DNA of 10,168 bases from ANME-2 cluster archaeon (lineage in GTDB: Archaea > Halobacteriota > Methanosarcinia > Methanosarcinales > Methanocomedenaceae): NCBI GenBank assembly GCA_022353185.1, contig JAKRWB010000102.1, positions 1 through 10,168 on the forward strand, read 5' to 3'. Positions 6,256-10,168 of the stretch are shown here, piece by piece. The notes under the pieces are model-generated. The model searched no databases. It was not told the DNA's origin and saw nothing but the letters and a program-made list of their open reading frames with translations. Position 1 is the stretch's first letter. The number at the start of each line of letters is the position of its first letter. Made by a program: the position numbers and the translations under genes.

Positions 6256-7395
6256 ATGTTCCAAAATGATGAAACACCATATCCTGAGCAGCCCCAACTA
6301 AATGGGATTAATGAAAACATGCTTGACAATAGCATTAATCCTTCCACCGGCTCTTCCGGAACAACATCAGATGTGGAAAAGGATGCAATGTATACTGTTT
6401 CATCCAGAATTGAAGGCCAGGATGCAGGTGCGCACAATTCTACTGTACCGAATGAACCTGAGCGGCGCCCTTCCCGGCAAGGTGGTTCGGTGGGTCGTGG
6501 ACTGATTTACCTGATTATCGTATTGGGGCTACTGATTGTTATTGGTGGTAGTGTTATTGCAATTTTTGGAGGGTTCGACACTCTCCCAATGGATTCGAAT
6601 AGGGTGGCAGTGATATATGTCCAGGGGGTTATGATCACCGGGAATTTACCCGGAGGTTTGGGTTATGCTACGTCCGAAGAGATCAGTAAAAGTATACAGG
6701 ACGCTGCTGATGACGGTGATGTGAAAGCCATAGTGCTACGCATCAATAGCCCTGGAGGGTCTCCGGCGGCGGCACAGGAGATCGTTGCTGAAATAAAGAA
6801 GGCACAGGAGAAGAAGCCTGTGGTGGTCTCAATGGGTGATGTGGCTGCCAGTGCAGCATATTATATCTCAGCGCCGGCTGACCGTATTATTGCGAACCCT
6901 GACAGTCTTACCGGGAGTATCGGGGTTATCTGGGTGTTCGAAGACCTGTCAGGTTTTTATGAAGAAGAAGGTATTGACTTTCATGTTGCCAAGAGTGGCG
7001 AGTTCAAGGATATGGGTGGCAACTGGAGGGAACTGAGCGATGATGAGAAACAGTACTCAGAAGAGGTTGTCCTTGAAGTTTTCCAGCGATTTGTAGATGA
7101 GGTTGCCCAGGGCAGGAACATGAGTCAGAGCGATGTTAAAGACCTGGCCGATGGCAGGGTATATACGGGCAGCAAGGCCATTGAACTGGGACTGGTAGAT
7201 GAGACCGGGAATCTGTATGATGCTATTGATGTTGCGGCAGAATTAGGCGGCATCGAGGGTGAGCCTACGGTAAGTTATGAGAATAAGCCTTCGTGGTCAC
7301 GGATACTGTTCGGTGGAGAAGCGAACACGGGTGCGGGGGTAGAAGAGTATCTTAGTTATCTTTTTAAGAGTCCTTTTGGAAGGATTATTGCATAG
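6256..7395 (+). CDS. sppA: Signal peptide peptidase SppA (S49 family), membrane-anchored
   Basis: A 379-residue serine protease of the S49/SppA family, expected to degrade leftover signal peptides or other membrane peptides at the outer face of the membrane. Residues 1-80 are a hydrophilic, Asn/Ser/Pro-rich tail, probably cytoplasmic. One membrane segment spans about 82-105. The S49 core follows: VAVIYVQGVM (117-126), a SPGGSP turn (165-170), the nucleophile motif GDVAASAAYYIS with S199, a LTGSIGVIW strand (218-226) and KSGEFKDMGG with K251. S199 and K251 are 52 residues apart, the spacing I recall for the Ser-Lys dyad of Bacillus subtilis SppA. The more usual AASGG after the serine is AASAA here. 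One protease domain is present, as in the short bacterial form rather than the double-length E. coli form. The long N-terminal tail is unusual; a later start at M45 would leave the same membrane anchor. Convergent with the MATE gene, 77 bases away. Confidence 0.92.
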   Translation: MFQNDETPYPEQPQLNGINENMLDNSINPSTGSSGTTSDVEKDAMYTVSSRIEGQDAGAHNSTVPNEPERRPSRQGGSVGRGLIYLIIVLGLLIVIGGSVIAIFGGFDTLPMDSNRVAVIYVQGVMITGNLPGGLGYATSEEISKSIQDAADDGDVKAIVLRINSPGGSPAAAQEIVAEIKKAQEKKPVVVSMGDVAASAAYYISAPADRIIANPDSLTGSIGVIWVFEDLSGFYEEEGIDFHVAKSGEFKDMGGNWRELSDDEKQYSEEVVLEVFQRFVDEVAQGRNMSQSDVKDLADGRVYTGSKAIELGLVDETGNLYDAIDVAAELGGIEGEPTVSYENKPSWSRILFGGEANTGAGVEEYLSYLFKSPFGRIIA

Positions 7396-7472
7396 AACTA
7401 TTATGTGCTATCTGGCATCTTCCAGCTATTTCTTCTGACTTGCGAAGCTGAGTAATGCTTGATAAAACCAGT

Positions 7473-8828
7473 TCAGATAATTCGGTTCAACAATTTCAGT
7501 TCCTTCGAAAGCATGAGATATGTTAGCCCGAAAGCCAGACTATCTGCTATAGGAAACGCCATCCAGACTCCTGTTAACTCAAAGAATCTGGGTAGGATAA
7601 TTACCAGGGGGATAAGGAAAATTACCTGGCGGGCCAATGACAGTATCAATGAAGGGCGTGCCTTGCCAATGGACTGATAGAATGCCGAACCAACGATCTG
7701 GTAACCGATGAGTGGAATGGCGAGCACAATGATATGCATTGAAGATATACCCGAATCTATGAGCTGCTGGTCGGTGGTAAATATGCTAAACAACTGCCCG
7801 GGAAACAGGTAAAGGACCAAAAAGCCAAATACAGCAATTCCGGATGTAATCTTAATGGATAATATTACAGAATCCCGGACCCTTGTGAGGTTCCTGGCAC
7901 CATAATTGAACCCGACAATGGGCTGCATGCCCTGAATAATCCCGAACATAGGCATAAAAAGTATCATGAAAAGGCGGTTAATGATACCGTATACGGCAAT
8001 AGCAATATCCCCACCATATAACCCCAGGTTGTGGTTAATCAGAACAACCACAATGCTGCTCGAAGCTTGCCTGGCAAACCCTGAAATCCCAATAGCAAAG
8101 GTTTCCCTGACAATATCGTATTGCAGAGTCAGATTTTGAACCTTAAGTGCTATAATGCCCCTGCCTGAGATAAAATACTTCATAAGGTAAATGACACCAA
8201 TTATCTGGGCTATGACAGTTGCCAAAGCAGCTCCTTTCACACCCATATGAAAACCGAAAATGAATATTGGGTCCAGAATTATATTGATGACACCGGAGAT
8301 AACCATGACAAGCATGGCGTCTTTTGCATTTCCTTCTGCTCGCAGTACGTTGTTTATAGCCATTGAAAATGAAAAAAATATGGTACCGTACAGGATGATG
8401 CTGAGGTAGTCAAAAGAAAAGGGGAGAATGGTTGGGGTTGCTCCAAATATCCTCAGTAACGGAACGATATAGATGCTGCCTAAAAGTGTAAAAAGAGTAC
8501 TGAGGATCAGGACAAGGGTAATCATATTACCAAGGGTTTTTTCAGCCATTTGAAGGTCTTTTGCACCCAGGCTGCGGGAGATTATTGATGCACCGCCTAG
8601 TCCGATGGTCATTGCCACTGCCATTAATATCATCTGGATGGGAAAAACAATGGCAATTCCGGCAATTCCCTGCACGCTGTCCTCACCCAGTCCCCTGCCT
8701 ACAAATATGGTGTCTGTAAGGTTGTACATCGCCTGGACCAGCATACCCACCGTTGCGGGAGCGGACAGGTTTAGCAGGAGTTTGCCGATGCTCTGGTTGG
8801 CCATCAACTTATTTCGTTCATCCACCAA
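7473..8828 (-). CDS. MATE family efflux transporter
   Basis: A 451-residue polytopic membrane protein of the MATE family, which exports drugs or other organic compounds in exchange for H+ or Na+. It has about twelve hydrophobic segments in two related halves of six. Family features include the early PATVGMLVQAMYNLTDTIFVG segment in helix 1, LGGASIISRSLGAK after helix 2, NNVLRAEGN after helix 4, and in the second half PIVGFNYGA and QSIGKARPSL. Length is normal for the family; the sequence resembles the DinF/MepA-like branch, but substrate cannot be told. The frame starts at a TTG (8826-8828), with GTG next (8823-8825). A GAGG at 8835-8838 lies 6 bases before the TTG and 9 before the GTG, supporting one of these over the ATG at 8802-8804, which has no good site. 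Monocistronic: convergent with sppA on one side, divergent from the lipid kinase on the other. Confidence 0.93.
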   Translation of the reverse strand: MVDERNKLMANQSIGKLLLNLSAPATVGMLVQAMYNLTDTIFVGRGLGEDSVQGIAGIAIVFPIQMILMAVAMTIGLGGASIISRSLGAKDLQMAEKTLGNMITLVLILSTLFTLLGSIYIVPLLRIFGATPTILPFSFDYLSIILYGTIFFSFSMAINNVLRAEGNAKDAMLVMVISGVINIILDPIFIFGFHMGVKGAALATVIAQIIGVIYLMKYFISGRGIIALKVQNLTLQYDIVRETFAIGISGFARQASSSIVVVLINHNLGLYGGDIAIAVYGIINRLFMILFMPMFGIIQGMQPIVGFNYGARNLTRVRDSVILSIKITSGIAVFGFLVLYLFPGQLFSIFTTDQQLIDSGISSMHIIVLAIPLIGYQIVGSAFYQSIGKARPSLILSLARQVIFLIPLVIILPRFFELTGVWMAFPIADSLAFGLTYLMLSKELKLLNRII

Positions 8829-8834
8829 AGACAG

Positions 8835-8838
8835 CCTC
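8835..8838 (-). promoter_or_regulatory. Ribosome binding site supporting a TTG/GTG start for the MATE gene
   Basis: GAGG on the minus strand, 6 bases upstream of the TTG start codon and 9 upstream of the adjacent GTG. The first ATG is 30 bases away from it. Confidence 0.5.
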
Positions 8839-8859
8839 TGAAATTGTTTTTAAAAAAAA

Positions 8860-8982
8860 ATGTTCATTTTAATTTTTATCTTCATTATCATTTCACTGTT
8901 AATAGGTTGGTCAGATAGACTTGTTTATTATACACCGGGACCTGTTCTAAGATACAGGATATCATCCACAAATGCTTTCTAA
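8860..8982 (+). CDS. Possible 40-residue single-pass membrane microprotein
   Basis: An ATG at 8860-8862 opens a 40-codon frame ending at TAA 8980-8982. The peptide begins MFILIFIFIIISLLIG, a convincing single membrane segment, and continues with a short soluble tail (WSDRLVYYTPGPVLRYRIS). It lies in the 289-base gap between the divergent MATE and lipid kinase genes. There is no Shine-Dalgarno, only a run of A before the ATG, and no clear TATA box at the right distance. AT-rich DNA readily gives Ile/Phe-rich frames by chance, so this is weak. The rest of the gap holds the kinase promoter and a short inverted repeat (TTCATC 8990-8995, GATGAA 9004-9009). Confidence 0.22.
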   Translation: MFILIFIFIIISLLIGWSDRLVYYTPGPVLRYRISSTNAF

Positions 8983-9021
8983 TGTGAGCTTCATCATTGA
9001 TTCGATGAATTATACATTCAA

Positions 9022-9031
9022 GGTATATAAA
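9022..9031 (+). promoter_or_regulatory. TATA box of the lipid kinase gene
   Basis: GGTATATAAA is a near-consensus archaeal TATA box. It predicts a transcript start near 9053 and a 5' leader of about 65-85 bases, depending on which ATG is used. Confidence 0.5.
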
Positions 9032-9117
9032 CACTTATTTACCTGTTCAATCGGTTTGACTGATACCTGCTTCATACTTCTGAATTTGATGCTCAGGACA
9101 ATAATACCAATTCAAAA

Positions 9118-10050
9118 ATGCGGCAAGGCGGGATTATTATGAGTATGGCTTTTGATGAACCTGTTGATGATGTGGGGCATGAAGGTTGCGTCTTATTGTA
9201 TAATGAAAAATCTGCTTCATGGAAAAAAGCAAAGAAAAAGTATAAACACTGGTTTTCAGATTCAATTCATTTTCCTGTCCAAAAGGTATCAGAGGATTGG
9301 TTTAAAGAACACTTACCAAAAAGACTTGTTATTATGGGAGGGGATGGAACGATCCATTCGGTCGCAAATTCAATTCTGCGCAGTGGACTGGATATTCCAA
9401 TGGGAATCATTCCAGGGGGTGGAGGTAATGATTTTTTTAAGAGGTTGATATATCGAGATGACCATAATGGTCCTGATGGTTTTGCGTATTGTGATGTGTT
9501 CGATGTTGAATATAATGATAATGCCACACAAAAATATGCATTTAACTCTTTAGAATGGGGAATCGGTGCCATGGTTGCCGCCAGGAGAGAGAATGATGAA
9601 GGAAAATTGTTGATTGGAATGCTGAAATACTTTTATCTGGCTATAAAGAGCCTGTTCACATTCAATTCCTGGAAAGCAACTATCCGTTTAGATGGGAAAG
9701 ACATGGAATTTGATAACTTATCTGCAGTACTGGTAGGATTTGGATCAAGTAGCCTGGGAGGTGGATATATTTTATTCCCGGATGAATGTTATGGTCCCAA
9801 TAAGAATAGACCGTTCGTAATGATCGCTGAGGGTTTTTCAAGATTTAATGGATTAGGATTGATACTTAAAACCATAAGGAAAAAACAGTATAATGACCCT
9901 CGTGTAACGTATTATCCTTTTCGTTCATTAGAGTTGATACCTCGCAGTCAGGAGAATATTATGCTCACGATAGATGGTGAATTAAATCCGGCACCACCGG
10001 TAACAATATCACTTAGCGATAAGAAATTGAAAACATTTCATGCACATTGA
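9118..10050 (+). CDS. Diacylglycerol-kinase-fold lipid kinase (YegS/BmrU-like)
   Basis: A 310-residue protein with the DAGK catalytic fold, which transfers phosphate from ATP to a lipid alcohol at the membrane surface. The N-terminal nucleotide-binding domain shows VIMGGDGTIHSVANSIL, with GGDGT at 74-78, then GIIPGGGGNDFFK (97-108). The latter replaces the usual PxGTxND motif with GGGG while keeping Asn-Asp. The C-terminal beta-rich domain carries the conserved DGE near residues 286-288 and family-like strands (LELIPRSQENIMLTIDGE). The protein is soluble or peripheral, with no membrane segment. Length is normal for YegS/BmrU proteins. Because archaeal lipids are ether-linked, the natural acceptor may be archaeol-type or an isoprenoid alcohol rather than diacylglycerol; this is inference. 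The start is uncertain: the ATG at 9118 has no ribosome binding site, while ATGs at 9139 and 9145 follow a purine-rich GGCGGGA and would trim 7 or 9 residues. Confidence 0.85.
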   Translation: MRQGGIIMSMAFDEPVDDVGHEGCVLLYNEKSASWKKAKKKYKHWFSDSIHFPVQKVSEDWFKEHLPKRLVIMGGDGTIHSVANSILRSGLDIPMGIIPGGGGNDFFKRLIYRDDHNGPDGFAYCDVFDVEYNDNATQKYAFNSLEWGIGAMVAARRENDEGKLLIGMLKYFYLAIKSLFTFNSWKATIRLDGKDMEFDNLSAVLVGFGSSSLGGGYILFPDECYGPNKNRPFVMIAEGFSRFNGLGLILKTIRKKQYNDPRVTYYPFRSLELIPRSQENIMLTIDGELNPAPPVTISLSDKKLKTFHAH

Positions 10051-10055
10051 GCTAG

Positions 10056-10168
10056 AAAATTATTTGTTATTTGAATAATATTTTGGCGCCAATTTTTTAT
10101 AAAGAAGTATACGATAACATCAAAAACGCACATCCTGATATGAAAGTGGGAACTGTTTTTGCGTACCA
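10056..10168 (+). CDS. Coding-like open frame of unknown function, cut by the right window edge; no clear start
   Basis: After a TAG at 10053-10055 this frame is open to the window end. From about 10095 it reads like real protein: FYKEVYDNIKNAHPDMKVG, then TVFAY. The style, an amphipathic helix followed by a KVGTVF strand, recalls TIM-barrel glycosidase-like or secreted archaeal proteins, but I cannot name a family. No ATG precedes this segment in frame; TTG at 10071 or 10083 would be the only starts, neither with a ribosome binding site. The segment looks internal to a domain, so this may be a gene that has lost its 5' end, or one whose beginning is frameshifted. A T6 run at 10093-10098 inside the frame may serve as terminator of the lipid kinase gene. 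Confidence 0.4.

Noticed and set aside
7371..7390. Short hairpin near the end of sppA (AGTCCTT-TTGG-AAGGATT)
   Set aside because: It lies within coding sequence, has a G-T pair, and no T run follows; probably chance.
1..10168. CRISPR array, tRNA or rRNA gene, insertion sequence, prophage or defence island
   Set aside because: No regularly spaced repeats, no recognisable RNA gene, no transposase or integrase motifs, and no terminal inverted repeats with target duplications were seen on either strand.

Overview
This window looks like ordinary chromosomal DNA from a methane-metabolising euryarchaeon. The strongest marker is a 575-residue protein with two ABC ATPase domains, recognised as AtwA (methyl-coenzyme M reductase component A2, an MCR-activating ATPase). 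AtwA occurs in methanogens and anaerobic methanotrophs. Archaeal TATA-like boxes, GAGG-type ribosome binding sites and one apparently leaderless promoter agree with this. Methanosarcinales or ANME-2 relatives seem likely, but that placement is inference from general character, not from a search.

Layout, left to right. Positions 1-128 (minus) hold the start of a gene cut by the window edge, only 2 bases downstream of the next gene. Positions 131-2488 (minus) encode a duplicated U32 'peptidase' family protein with a four-cysteine cluster, probably an Fe-S RNA-modifying or related enzyme. Positions 2489-3025 contain no intact gene but hold a decayed reading frame (minus). Positions 3026-4198 (minus) encode a secreted lipoprotein with an eight-repeat beta-propeller; its stop codon lies in the loop of its own terminator hairpin. 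Positions 4199-4417 are a divergent promoter region. AtwA (4418-6145) and a signal peptide peptidase SppA (6256-7395) follow on the plus strand. A MATE-family multidrug/cation antiporter (7473-8828, minus) is convergent with SppA. After a 289-base gap comes a diacylglycerol-kinase-fold lipid kinase (9118-10050, plus). The last 113 bases hold an open frame that looks coding but has no clear start.

The genes do not form an obvious pathway. Most are single transcription units with their own promoters and alternating orientation. AtwA acts in the cytoplasm on MCR. The lipoprotein, SppA, the MATE transporter and the lipid kinase all concern the membrane or envelope, but nothing in the sequence ties them into one system. 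I see no CRISPR array, RNA gene, insertion sequence, phage gene or defence cassette. The observations most worth checking are the stop-in-terminator arrangement, the decayed gene, the two edge genes, a possible 40-residue membrane microprotein, and the altered glycine motif of the lipid kinase.
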